A stretch of 64,000 nt of DNA from Bathynomus jamesi (lineage: Eukaryota; Arthropoda; Malacostraca; Isopoda; Cirolanidae). Position 1 is the first letter of the stretch. The number at the start of each line of letters is the position of its first letter. The notes beneath the pieces are model-generated. The model worked only from the letters and a program-made list of their open reading frames with translations, made no database searches and was not told where the DNA came from. Location of the stretch: NCBI GenBank assembly GCA_023014485.1, contig JAJOZX010003207.1, forward strand, positions 186,001 through 250,000. Reading direction: 5' to 3'. Made by a program: the position numbers and the translations under genes. Shown piece after piece: positions 61,637 to 64,000 of the stretch.

Positions 61637-62754
61637 GACCTTATACGTATATATATAAAATACAAAAATTAAGTCGTTGAAATAACTGAACAAATGAACA
61701 TTTTTGCAGGAAATCCGCCATTTTGTCGAAACGGAAAATCATCGAAATGAAAACTATCGAAACATAATTGAACCTCGTACTCAGCCTAATCTAACTTAGC
61801 TCAGTTACGCCTAACTTAACTCAGTTAAATATAACCTCATACGAGTAAATTTAACCTAATCACTTCTACCATAAACGTAGTAGTCTGACCTTTTAAGTTA
61901 GGTTAGATTAAGTTTCGATAATTTTCAGTTCCGAGAAAAAAAATTTCTCACTTTTGTGACCATATATATATATATATATATATAATGATGGGTCTGTTTA
62001 ACCGACTTCGCAACATTTAAGTATGACGGAGAGGACCTAAAGCTTTACATGGTATCCGAACCTCGAGTCATTACATAATATAGACGCAGAAAGAAGACAA
62101 GTCTCCCATCCAACTACTTCCCAGACCCAATGTCGCTTAACTCCGCTGATCGACGGGAAGCAGTGTTATGACACTCGCCACAATATATATATATATATAT
62201 TATATATTTATTTATTTATTTATTTTTATTATTAATATATATATATATATACCGCAATGAAAGTATGAAGAGGAATTACTTCCTAACTTTGGTCAAAATT
62301 TTTATACTTCAAAACTTTATGCTTTAAAACTCTCTTAAATTAAGAACGAAAGTGAGAAACAAACCTTCAAGCCAGTGGCGGCAGTTAACGAATGAATAAA
62401 GTCCTCGTACTGTTATGTTCACTTGTTCTCTGTCAGCGACGTCAAATGGAATTTGAAGAAGGAATCTTCCGTCAATTTCGTTAATTTGAATGAGTGAACT
62501 CGTGTCGTCAAATGTAAAATTCAAATAATTCCAACCGAGACGAAGATGTCGTCCGGGAATGATTACACTATCATCCGAGGTATTATGATTAGTCATGGTT
62601 GGTGGTTGCACGATTATTTCCAATTGATCGCAGTTAATTTTCAAGACGTCTTCGTCGGTTGAGTTTCCCCAATCGATGGGGATGAAAAATTCGATAACGA
62701 GTGTCTTAGATGTGTTCCATTGTCTTTGTACTCCATCTTCCTCATACCAGCAGT
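27154..62754 (-). CDS. Split membrane-protein gene, unknown family (partial at 5-prime end)
   Basis: I assembled thirteen minus-strand exons from AG/GT signals and phase: 62754-62365, 61388-61081, 60418-60259, 59712-59662, 33672-33571, 32690-32654, 31866-31828, 31739-31695, 31489-31451, 30496-30443, 29225-29193, 28991-28932, 27775-27701, then terminal exon 27275-27154. Visible product is about 500 residues: a Cys-containing ectodomain with about nine N-glycosylation sequons, one transmembrane helix, then a Pro/Tyr/acid-rich cytoplasmic tail. The first exon seen enters in phase 1, so signal peptide and promoter lie beyond the right edge. All phases agree except for one extra base in the transmembrane exon. 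I do not recognise the ectodomain family; a cell-surface receptor or adhesion role is inference from topology. Missing exons inside the 26-kb intron are possible. Confidence 0.7.
27701..27775 (-). CDS. Tail mini-exon 7 (25 residues) with NAGNAG acceptor
   Basis: A 75-nt symmetric 1-1 exon. The acceptor reads CAGCAG, so splicing could start at 27775 or 27772 and add or drop one residue. The product has an internal duplication (DGAKDADGAKDD) and ends NQDPPSNHS before the split Gly, like other modules. Donor CGG/GTACAT. Confidence 0.6.
28008..28931. repeat. Intronic trinucleotide repeats
   Basis: (CAG)n at about 28010-28034, (TAG)n at about 28519-28549 and (GCC)n at about 28829-28857 lie in introns of the minus-strand gene; no further exon was supported here. 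Confidence 0.7.
28932..28991 (-). CDS. Tail mini-exon 6 (20 residues)
   Basis: A 60-nt symmetric 1-1 exon, acceptor ACCTTCAG, donor CCAG/GTAAGT. It reads SDGESHSGREEVQKQLTDP between split Ala and Gly codons; polar and charged. Confidence 0.62.
29193..29225 (-). CDS. Tail mini-exon 5 (11 residues)
   Basis: A 33-nt symmetric 1-1 exon, acceptor AATTTCAG, donor CGG/GTAAAT. It reads DYYEQPPPLHS plus a split Gly and contains a 10-C run, so its exact length is sensitive to homopolymer error. It resembles mini-exon 4. Confidence 0.58.
29640..30442. other. Intron; (TTA)n microsatellite
   Basis: Intron sequence of the split gene with (TTA)n at 30208-30241. No additional mini-exon with both splice signals and open phase was found. 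Confidence 0.4.
30443..30496 (-). CDS. Tail mini-exon 4 (18 residues)
   Basis: A 54-nt symmetric 1-1 exon, acceptor TTTTATAG, donor TTG/GTAAGT. It reads LEIEKERYLLEQPPPEF between split Ala and Gly codons. The ending EQPPP is shared with the next module. Confidence 0.62.
30660..30835. repeat. (AAC)n-rich repeat
   Basis: About 175 bases consist of variants of AAC/AAAAC units on the plus strand, within an intron. Open frames across it are repeat artefacts. Confidence 0.85.
31451..31489 (-). CDS. Tail mini-exon 3 (DTNEDYEPIPPDV)
   Basis: A 39-nt symmetric 1-1 exon, acceptor TAATTTCAG, donor TCG/GTCAGT. The motif EDYEPIPP is a plausible tyrosine-based adaptor or SH2-type site; this is inference from sequence style only. 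Confidence 0.6.
31695..31739 (-). CDS. Tail mini-exon 2 (DEGQYEGYANRNPPS)
   Basis: A 45-nt symmetric 1-1 exon, acceptor CGTTACAG, donor CGG/GTAGGTTTT. It holds two tyrosines in an acidic/proline context (QYEGYANRNPPS). The donor side is a near-duplicate of that of exon D at 59662. Confidence 0.62.
31828..31866 (-). CDS. Tail mini-exon 1 (VKFNSLEKEIPDS)
   Basis: A 39-nt symmetric phase 1-1 exon with acceptor GTTTCCAG and donor TCAG/GTAAAA. It reads KFNSLEKEIPDS between split Val and Gly codons. Confidence 0.6.
32654..32690 (-). CDS. Juxtamembrane mini-exon (TPKESKKTTPVP)
   Basis: A 37-nt exon with acceptor CCTTTCAG and donor CCAG/GTAATC. Phase 0 in, phase 1 out. The product TPKESKKTTPVP plus a split Gly is basic and fits the cytosolic side of the membrane helix. 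It converts the phase to 1 for the run of symmetric exons that follows. Confidence 0.65.
33571..33672 (-). CDS. Transmembrane exon
   Basis: Acceptor CCTTCCAG, donor GAAG/GTAAGA. The frame leading to the next exon encodes FTLTIIASLLLLIVCVG then FVILVTLYVK, a clear single transmembrane helix with a basic inner end. Entering in phase 1 from the previous exon gives GPDPKIIF and then the wrong frame; a single extra T near 33649-33651 accounts for the mismatch. It is either a homopolymer sequencing error or a true frameshift that would inactivate the gene. Confidence 0.7.
34021..34275 (-). mobile_element. LINE reverse transcriptase fragment
   Basis: The minus-strand peptide includes VLIGKSERESQRLNEACVDV and CKRRLLSANADERKVMVV, the segment that follows the catalytic YADD box in RTE/Jockey-like LINEs. 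The catalytic box is not seen. It is a small relic inside the large intron. Confidence 0.6.
34545..35000 (+). mobile_element. LINE ORF2 C-terminal fragment
   Basis: The plus strand encodes PHPLRRARSTRLSILSHSF, NARVNRYFQSFIYSTGQLW and PPVYDLPSFKRRVSRHLE, the C-terminus of a Jockey/CR1-like LINE. It is homologous to the fragment at 26520-26945 along its length, including the upstream GTATGGAGTA region. Confidence 0.75.
35001..36214. other. Mostly unassigned; possible Helitron-like peptide
   Basis: A plus-strand stretch at about 35900-36200, with stops, reads like charged repeats (RRAADREARIAVRMEETGEE) resembling low-complexity segments often found in Helitron-type proteins. This resemblance is weak. 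The rest shows nothing supported. Confidence 0.25.
36215..37195 (+). mobile_element. RTE-like LINE endonuclease region (3-prime truncated, frameshifted)
   Basis: A GC-rich leader (GGAAGGGCATCCGGCCGTAA at 36310) is followed by an endonuclease: LRIASLNVGSVTGRG, MRRRRVDVLCVQETRWKGNK (36480-36620), then in other frames VVEVNRRGDRVMGVRLNYGE and NIISAYAPQ (36710-36830), VGSDLNGHVGRNN (36905) and SQIDYMLCRR (37110). These are the APE-type segments of RTE/BovB-like elements. At least two frameshifts and a stop are present, and no reverse transcriptase follows. Confidence 0.8.
37196..37673. other. No gene seen
   Basis: Intron sequence of the split gene without supported features. Confidence 0.35.
37674..38225. 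mobile_element. hAT-like MITE (552 bp)
   Basis: The left end CATGGGTCGGGGAAC and right end GTTCCCCGACCTCTG form 15-base imperfect inverted repeats. TACCCC-type words recur near both ends. Flanks ATTTAGGC and ATTTTTAGGC suggest an 8-bp target duplication altered by a 2-base indel. No transposase. Confidence 0.7.
38226..39439. other. No gene seen; (TAA)n tract
   Basis: (TAA)n at 38488-38526 and degenerate CTTAGGC words at 39150-39225. No supported exon or element. Confidence 0.4.
39440..41636 (-). mobile_element. RTE/Jockey-like LINE, rearranged
   Basis: On the minus strand 41636-40827 encodes an endonuclease end: VIIMGDWNSVIGE, TNTWFQNHKRRRYAWKKPGD, RFQIDFILVRQRYRN and GADADSDHNLVV. 40823-40330 encodes the RT start (VKDLRNGKAPGPDDVRAELL). 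39913-39440 encodes the end (IRHVLRGEGLLKEV, GRKRKAMLDDLKAG). Between them an inverted duplicate (39922-40316) carries IDFEKAFDRVQWRKLME on the plus strand. The core of RT, including the catalytic box, is deleted. The element is cut at 41636 by the large inverted repeat. Confidence 0.78.
39519..40316. repeat. Perfect inverted duplication, 395-bp arms, 8-nt spacer
   Basis: 39519-39913 and 39922-40316 appear to be exact reverse complements around an 8-base T-rich spacer. Both arms carry the same internally deleted LINE segment, so the inversion happened after the deletion, or is an assembly or amplification artefact. Confidence 0.92.
42820..43010 (-). mobile_element. Old CR1-like 3-prime tail (left arm)
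   Basis: The segment with GTGGATCAGTTCAAGAAAA and, further on, TTCTTGTATCTCCCTC is a diverged version of the 3-prime UTR of the CR1 copies at 0.9-6.5 kb, read on the complementary strand relative to them. It recurs inverted in the right arm at about 49630-49830. Confidence 0.55.
43020..43280. repeat. Tandem 120-bp unit, two copies
   Basis: Units include AACAGCTTCAGAGTTCATT and TGCAAAAGTGTAATGAC. The mirror array in the right arm (49210-49640) has three units, showing copy-number change after the duplication. Confidence 0.8.
43328..43543 (-). pseudogene. CR1-like ORF2 remnant fused to SINE body
   Basis: The minus-strand peptide LLFSLETRWLRGQLIEVFKF and ELRSMFSLNDNS is a diverged piece of the CR1 C-terminus seen at 1654. 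It is joined to the shared SINE body (ACCCGTGGTACGGGTGCAAC on the plus strand). It is repeated on the plus strand in the right arm at 48967-49182. Confidence 0.7.
45117..45172 (+). promoter_or_regulatory. IER-gene promoter: CRE-like, TATA, initiator
   Basis: TGATGTCA (45117-45124) is one mismatch from the cAMP/ATF element TGACGTCA. TATAAAGG starts at 45136. TCATT at 45166-45170 is an initiator-like site 30 bases downstream. The coding start follows at 45244. CRE-type sites are typical of immediate early promoters. A further TTGACGTA occurs near 45039. Confidence 0.55.
45244..45882 (+). CDS. IER-family (immediate early response) protein, 212 residues
   Basis: I chose the ATG at 45244, the first in frame. 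Residues about 10-52 carry the IER-family signature: ARKLINISLGKIASRCSGRA, GASLHKSLLVATVLHKARF, VYLEEAHNY. Vertebrate IER2/IER5 proteins, nuclear regulators induced by growth signals, share this block (ISLGKI..R..RGG.RLHK.LLV..VL..AR). The middle is acidic and Ser-rich. HTRKRRRVSD and LPKRLKADL look like nuclear signals. The C-terminus is cysteine-rich (CSGCYFCKPKILCSCGF, SCRCSK), a possible metal site. It is intronless, as IER genes are. It lies in an intron of, and antisense to, the split membrane-protein gene. Confidence 0.78.
   Translation: MISDVPNGFEARKLINISLGKIASRCSGRAGASLHKSLLVATVLHKARFVYLEEAHNYHHTIFSPPQGQPEELAPDSPRATTPLPDVSVTPVMVLDCDDNNTNQDDYSTIECISEECKSRLEDSDSEVDSNSEYGCNESLHHTRKRRRVSDQETETAVSSILPKRLKADLEQEQCSGCYFCKPKILCSCGFDLTSCRCSKQSADDEILQHGS
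46090..46095 (+). terminator. Polyadenylation signal of the IER gene
   Basis: AATAAA about 210 bases after the stop codon, on the same strand, in AT-rich sequence outside the inverted arms; the likely 3-prime end signal. Confidence 0.5.
46210..46680 (-). mobile_element. Jockey/R1-like LINE RT fragment
   Basis: On the minus strand the peptide reads SWSSPLWDFGETFVIAIYIS then KAFDRVWYKSLISKLQSFG and FNPSICACLSIF. The DISKAFDRVWHK-type block is the first RT catalytic region of Jockey/R1-like LINEs. The copy has no PQGSVL or YADD block and is a relic. The stretch at 46880-47060 resembles 6770-6920, indicating the same LINE family. Confidence 0.7.
47046..47279 (-). pseudogene. Truncated mirror copy of the IER gene
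   Basis: The minus-strand ATG at 47279 opens a frame identical to the IER protein for about 67 residues apart from a few changes (SKHSG for SRCSG, HNARF for HKARF). At the end of the inverted arm (47071) it runs into unrelated sequence and stops (WFNLFYC). The IER signature block is complete, but the acidic middle, nuclear signals and Cys-rich end are missing. A truncated protein of about 77 residues could be made. Confidence 0.85.
47377..47403 (-). promoter_or_regulatory. Promoter of the truncated IER copy with a perfect CRE
   Basis: On the minus strand TGACGTCA (47396-47403) is a canonical palindromic CRE, followed by TATAAAGG (47384-47377). The intact copy has TGATGTCA at the equivalent place. 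This suggests that the ancestral promoter had a consensus CRE. Confidence 0.6.
49210..49640. repeat. Tandem 120-bp unit, three copies (right arm)
   Basis: Mirror of the two-unit array at 43020-43280 with one additional unit. Internal differences between units are small. Confidence 0.8.
50092..50158. repeat. (TA)n microsatellite
   Basis: About 33 TA units; the equivalent left-arm site has about eleven, showing length change after the inverted duplication. Confidence 0.95.
51066..51292. mobile_element. Mariner-type MITE (about 225 bp)
   Basis: The ends GGTGAACCAAATGTAGGTGG and CCACCTACTTTTGGTTCACC are inverted repeats, flanked by TA on both sides within (TA)n. It has no ORF. The TIR sequence differs from the other mariner families in this window. 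Confidence 0.75.
51778..53350 (+). pseudogene. LINE ORF1: PHD-like finger and two CCCH fingers, interrupted
   Basis: The N-terminus has a PHD-like Cys pattern (HLICSLCN, RCDFCQRLNDFNC, FLCGAC). The frame then enters the hAT inserted at 52195. Downstream of the hAT the frame resumes as ERTEISKSCEVDKQSNERND and stops. About 53089-53310 encodes two CCCH fingers: VCKYYAKGNCRYRDGQCIYAH (a 21-residue module, C-X7-C-X6-C-X3-H) and CKMHYTSGYCKFDKKCKFNH (C-X8-C-X5-C-X3-H). RNA binding by the fingers is inferred. Confidence 0.65.
52195..52920 (+). mobile_element. hAT transposon remnant with 8-bp TSD
   Basis: Flanked by the exact 8-mer ACATAGAT (52187-52194, 52921-52928). Ends CAGTGGTTCCCAAAC and GCTTGGGAACCCCTG are inverted repeats. 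52330-52551 encodes a hAT dimerisation domain of the ZBED/Charlie-like kind (VLVQFGTTYICEAAFSSMVF, MKNEYRNRISNINLENCM, SYTPRYKKLIKS). The catalytic region is deleted. The LINE ORF1 reading frame is restored without it. Confidence 0.92.
53563..56643 (+). pseudogene. LINE ORF2 (APE endonuclease + RT), frameshifted near 55985
   Basis: An 820-residue frame (53563-56025) has the endonuclease (LANIQGLKSN, LTETHLKD, CGDFNFP, MISDHNIIVI) and RT (KTHSAAGPDKWNA, NYRPVSLTS, QHGFRSGRSC, YTDFAKAFDKCDH, SVPQGTVLAPLLF, SFADDTKI). After a frameshift near 55985 the C-terminus continues: KRRDRNVMIPLLKTL, a stop near 56119, and 56176-56643 with LKENSFVVRGPKLFNQLPKD. The catalytic centre is intact; only the C-terminal part is broken. 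One of the youngest LINEs here. Confidence 0.9.
56690..56845. repeat. (GT)n, (TA)n, (TC)n microsatellite block
   Basis: Low-complexity tract between the LINE end and the mariner; translated frames across it are artefacts. Confidence 0.9.
56846..58035 (+). mobile_element. Complete DD41D mariner (1190 bp)
   Basis: TA duplications at 56844-56845 and 58036-58037 flank near-perfect inverted ends starting CAGGGTGTCCCGTAAGTCTG. One uninterrupted transposase ORF lies inside. The copy has all sequence features of an autonomous element. Confidence 0.95.
56915..57967 (+). CDS. DD41D mariner transposase, intact, 350 residues
   Basis: Two helix-turn-helix units precede the catalytic domain: EERVQVILLVGTRSHREVAE at residues 6-25 and GISKSSIHRILKLHHWHPYK at 96-115, with RRGPSR as a GRPR-like linker. 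The catalytic Asp residues are D155 (ILFSDEANF), D244 (FQQDGAPPHYA) and D286 (RSPDLTPLDFYLWG); 41 residues separate the last two, as in the DD41D (VS/rosa-like) group of the Tc1/mariner superfamily. The enzyme cuts and pastes the element at TA sites in the nucleus. No stops or frameshifts. It may be able to act on deleted relatives, but the TIRs at 13634 and 24372 differ beyond the first bases. Confidence 0.93.
   Translation: MSPTREERVQVILLVGTRSHREVAEEFNNMHPDRAPITHRCVGKLITKFKETGSVADKPRRGPSRTVTEDETSTNVLASFAVSPKKSLRRMSSETGISKSSIHRILKLHHWHPYKLQLHQRLSEDDPDRRVQFCEWAEEQCVSDETFPSKILFSDEANFYVSGEVNRQNTRYWSPTNPHWFDPSKEQGAQRLMVWCGIWKDRIVGPFFFDVTVTGDTYLKMLQGEAFPSMLNPAGDYPEWFQQDGAPPHYATTVRNYLTTQFPEHWIGRRGHVELPPRSPDLTPLDFYLWGHLKAKVYEVKMQNIFHLKARIVEACQEISATVIQKVLSQWRLRLELCVRHNGGHFEQIM
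58036..59099. repeat. Microsatellite-rich intron DNA
   Basis: Contains (GT)n, (TA)n and a composite (TA)n(GA)n at 58695-58772. A short duplicated piece GAATGACAAAA...AATAGACACAGTTAATGTG occurs either side of that composite (58651-58682 and 58774-58806). No exon was found. Confidence 0.75.
59100..59620 (+). promoter_or_regulatory. Candidate Pol II promoter or solo LTR
   Basis: TATATAAG at about 59133 is followed about 25-30 bases later by GGCAGTTTCG, resembling an arthropod TATA/initiator pair, then a GC-rich pyrimidine-heavy leader with two similar TTGGGGGG blocks and an AATAAA-type site near 59455. No ORF follows. It could be a solo LTR of a retrotransposon or a small non-coding transcript. 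Weak support. Confidence 0.25.
59662..59712 (-). CDS. Mini-exon D (17 residues), symmetric 1-1
   Basis: A 51-nt exon between TTTTTTTCAG and CGG/GTAGGTTTT. It reads DDEHVLEGRTNGMTPS with split Val and Gly codons at its ends. Its 3-prime end and donor intron sequence nearly duplicate those of the mini-exon at 31695-31739, so the two are probably paralogous exons, although this one lies before the transmembrane exon. Confidence 0.6.
59828..60000 (-). mobile_element. tRNA-headed SINE
   Basis: On the minus strand TAGCTTAGTGG is a good A box (about 59982-59992) and GAGATCGAGTCC a good B box (59943-59932), about 40 bases apart as in tRNA promoters. The body CGTGGTTCAAATTTCACG and TTAAGCTGTAGGTGTAAGG follows. 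No cloverleaf acceptor stem closes, so it is a SINE and not a tRNA gene. Confidence 0.68.
60259..60418 (-). CDS. Ectodomain exon C (53 residues)
   Basis: Acceptor CTCTTTTTCAG, donor GAAG/GTAAGA. Phase 0 in, phase 1 out. The translation DYPNYGHYYFAHVRLHSLEA continues KVIRVYTYSQSGVDIFYKD and VFPSRPRPEHDDGE. Alternating hydrophobic residues suggest the last strands of a beta domain before an acidic linker. No cysteines. Confidence 0.75.
60590..60790. repeat. Degenerate telomere-like AACCTA/AGCTTAG repeats
   Basis: About 200 bases of AACCTAACCT, TAGCTTAGC and related words, a diverged form of the arthropod TTAGG/TTAGGT array, located in the intron between exons B and C. A shorter TTAGGTTAGG array is at 60098-60117. 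Confidence 0.7.
61081..61388 (-). CDS. Ectodomain exon B (103 residues)
   Basis: Acceptor CATTTTCAG, donor AAAG/GTAAAT. It enters in phase 1 and ends in phase 0. The split Gly codon joins exon A exactly. Translation runs LKRYDIETPWEKVTFPSIF, GNLSTIQFYSETDFKLNFT, SFVVCRNITDEKRS, YPFYLKDKCDEGS, GDYEVYVDNLNISRFEEK. Two cysteines and four sequons continue the extracellular character. Confidence 0.75.
61389..62026. repeat. Intron with AT-rich simple repeats
   Basis: Contains (TTTA)n at 61544-61570, (TA)n at 61596-61634 and 61963-61983. No further exon was supported. Confidence 0.6.
62027..62190 (-). mobile_element. 5S-rRNA-derived SINE (copy 2)
   Basis: Minus-strand 62175-62100 resembles 5S rRNA over the internal promoter: ACACTGCTTCCCGTCGATCA, GGAGTTAAGCGACATTGGGT, then TTGGATGGGAGAC (C-box region). 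It then passes into the shared SINE body (CTCGAGGTTCGGATACCATG, TAAAGCTTTAGGT). Better preserved than the copy at 26290. Located in the intron between exons A and B. Confidence 0.7.
62365..62754 (-). CDS. Ectodomain exon A (130 residues)
   Basis: Acceptor TTTTTTCAG before 62754; donor GAAG/GTTTGT after 62365. It enters and leaves in phase 1. The translation begins CWYEEDGVQRQWNTSKTLV and includes FFIPIDWGNSTDED, LKINCDQLEIIVQPP, NYLNFTFDD, FDVADREQVNITVRG and ends NCRHWLE. It has three cysteines and several N-X-S/T sequons (NTS, NST, NFT, NIT), as expected for extracellular beta-rich sequence. No known domain was recognised. Confidence 0.75.
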
Positions 62755-62815
62755 CTGAAAAAAAAGAAATGAATTAGATTCACTCCAATATTAATTAGGA
62801 AATGGGTAAATATTC

Positions 62816-63138
62816 GTTTTAACACGCATCTCGCTAAAGAATTGAAAGCATGTTTTTCTTATGTAATTTGATGCGTACTCTTTGAAAATGACCTTCATTT
62901 CCTTGGGAAATGGGCCGTTTTTTCAGAAATGACCGAGTCATTTCTGGAAAAACGGCACATTTCCCAAGGAAACGAGCGTTGTTCATACACAAATAAATTT
63001 TGAAATAAATCGCTGCATTAATTTCTTGAAAGTAACGGCTATCATACACCGTATACCAATCAGAGGCAAGTAATGAAATGGCGCCTGATTATCAATTGGC
63101 TATTGGCTAATTTTCAAAAACCACTTCGATTCGGTATC

Positions 63139-63198
<60 letters not shown>

Positions 63199-63641
63199 GA
63201 ATGAACTCAGAATGGTTCCCTGAGTTTTTTATGATACACACAGACCGTGCATGGAACAAAGAACTCTTCTGGGATAATTAAATCCACTATAGTCCGAATA
63301 AGTAATGGTAAATGACAAATACCATAGTTTTTCTTTTTCATGATGCAAGCCCGACGTGGGCAACGGGTCTCTCGCAAAGAGGTCCCATAAATATAGCTTC
63401 CCTCACCAGCTATCTGCAAAGCAGACAGGATCCAGTCCCAAAGCTGGATCCTGTCTGCTTTGCAGATAGCTGGTGAGGGAAGCTATATTTATGGGACCTC
63501 TTTGCGAGACCCGTTGCCCACGTCGGGCTTGCATCATGAAAAAGAAAAACTATGGTATTTGTCATTTACCATTACTTATTCGGACTATAGTGGATTTAAT
63601 TATCCCAGAAGAGTTCCTTGTTCCATGCATTGTCTGTGTGT

Positions 63642-63689
<48 letters not shown>

Positions 63690-63895
63690 GTATATACACG
63701 TGAAAATTACTTTTGCTTAGGTTTCGTTAGGTTAGGTTAGGTTTTGTTAGGTTAGGTTAGGTCATTTCTGAACAAATTTCTGAAAAAATGGCACATTTCC
63801 CAGGGAAATGAAAGTCATTTTCAAGCAGTATGCATCAAATTACATAAAGAAAACATGTTTTCAATTCATTAGCGAGATGCGTGTTAAAACGAATA
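62816..63895. repeat. Inverted duplication, 8-nt spacer core
   Basis: The inner arms 63225-63435 and 63444-63650 are almost exact reverse complements around TCCCAAAG. The outer parts (62816-62960 and 63755-63895) are also inverted copies but diverged, and between them are (TA)n tracts and non-matching stretches. No coding sequence was supported; the sequence family is unknown. Confidence 0.88.
63719..63763. repeat. TTAGGTTAGG array
   Basis: Two runs of three to four TTAGG(TT) units separated by a TTTTG interruption; an interstitial telomere-type motif. Confidence 0.8.
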
Positions 63896-64000
63896 ATAAC
63901 CTGGAAATGTCTTTAACATAAAATTATTTCGGTGACAGATAAACCAAAAAGTCTATTCAATATTATTTCTTTTATAAAAAAATAAAATTAACCTATTAAT

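Noticed and set aside
62100..62175. Functional 5S rRNA gene
   Set aside because: The 5-prime third is missing, there is an insertion, and it runs into SINE sequence.

Overview
This is eukaryotic, almost certainly arthropod, DNA; a decapod or other malacostracan crustacean is my best guess. The evidence is intron-split coding sequence with GT/AG junctions, long (TA)n, (GA)n and (GT)n tracts, stretches of the arthropod telomere-type repeat TTAGG(TT), and a dense mix of CR1-, Jockey-, RTE-like and Penelope-like retroelements with mariner and hAT transposons. There are no bacterial operons, CRISPR arrays or rRNA operons. Species-level assignment is inference.

Layout. 0.9-6.5 kb: a head-to-tail pile of minus-strand CR1-like LINE copies joined at (GA)n tails. 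6.8-8.6 kb: a Jockey/R1-like LINE endonuclease fragment split by a hAT-type MITE. 9-11 kb: further hAT elements and a perfect palindrome. 11-13 kb: MITEs. 13.6-14.5 kb: an internally deleted DD41D mariner. 14.6-20.7 kb: two Penelope-like elements in opposite orientation. 20.7-25.3 kb: fold-back elements, another deleted DD41D mariner, and a second copy of the first one. 25.3-26.5 kb: SINEs with tRNA-like and 5S-rRNA-like heads.

27.15-62.75 kb (minus strand): a split host gene that I assembled from splice signals and reading phase. Its visible parts are an N-glycosylated ectodomain (exons at 62.4-59.7 kb), a transmembrane exon at 33.6 kb, a cytoplasmic tail of eight symmetric phase-1/phase-1 or similar mini-exons (32.7-27.7 kb) and an acidic terminal exon ending at 27154. 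The first exons lie beyond the right edge. Every junction is phase-compatible except for one 1-nt discrepancy in the transmembrane exon. Its roughly 26-kb intron holds RTE-like LINE pieces, a 395-bp perfect palindrome, and a roughly 9.4-kb inverted duplication (arms 41.6-45.45 and 47.07-51.0 kb). That duplication contains an intact intronless IER-family (immediate early response) gene at 45244-45882 and a truncated mirror copy. The same intron also holds a nearly full-length LINE (51.4-56.7 kb, interrupted by a hAT with an 8-bp target duplication) and an intact, possibly active DD41D mariner (56846-58035).

The cellular genes I can support are therefore two: the membrane-protein gene and the IER-family gene. 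The remaining coding potential belongs to mobile elements, mostly broken. The most interesting patterns are the mini-exon cassette, the inverted IER duplication with a promoter CRE, SINEs that share a body but carry different Pol III heads, and the repeated occurrence of near-perfect palindromes with 5-9-nt spacers.
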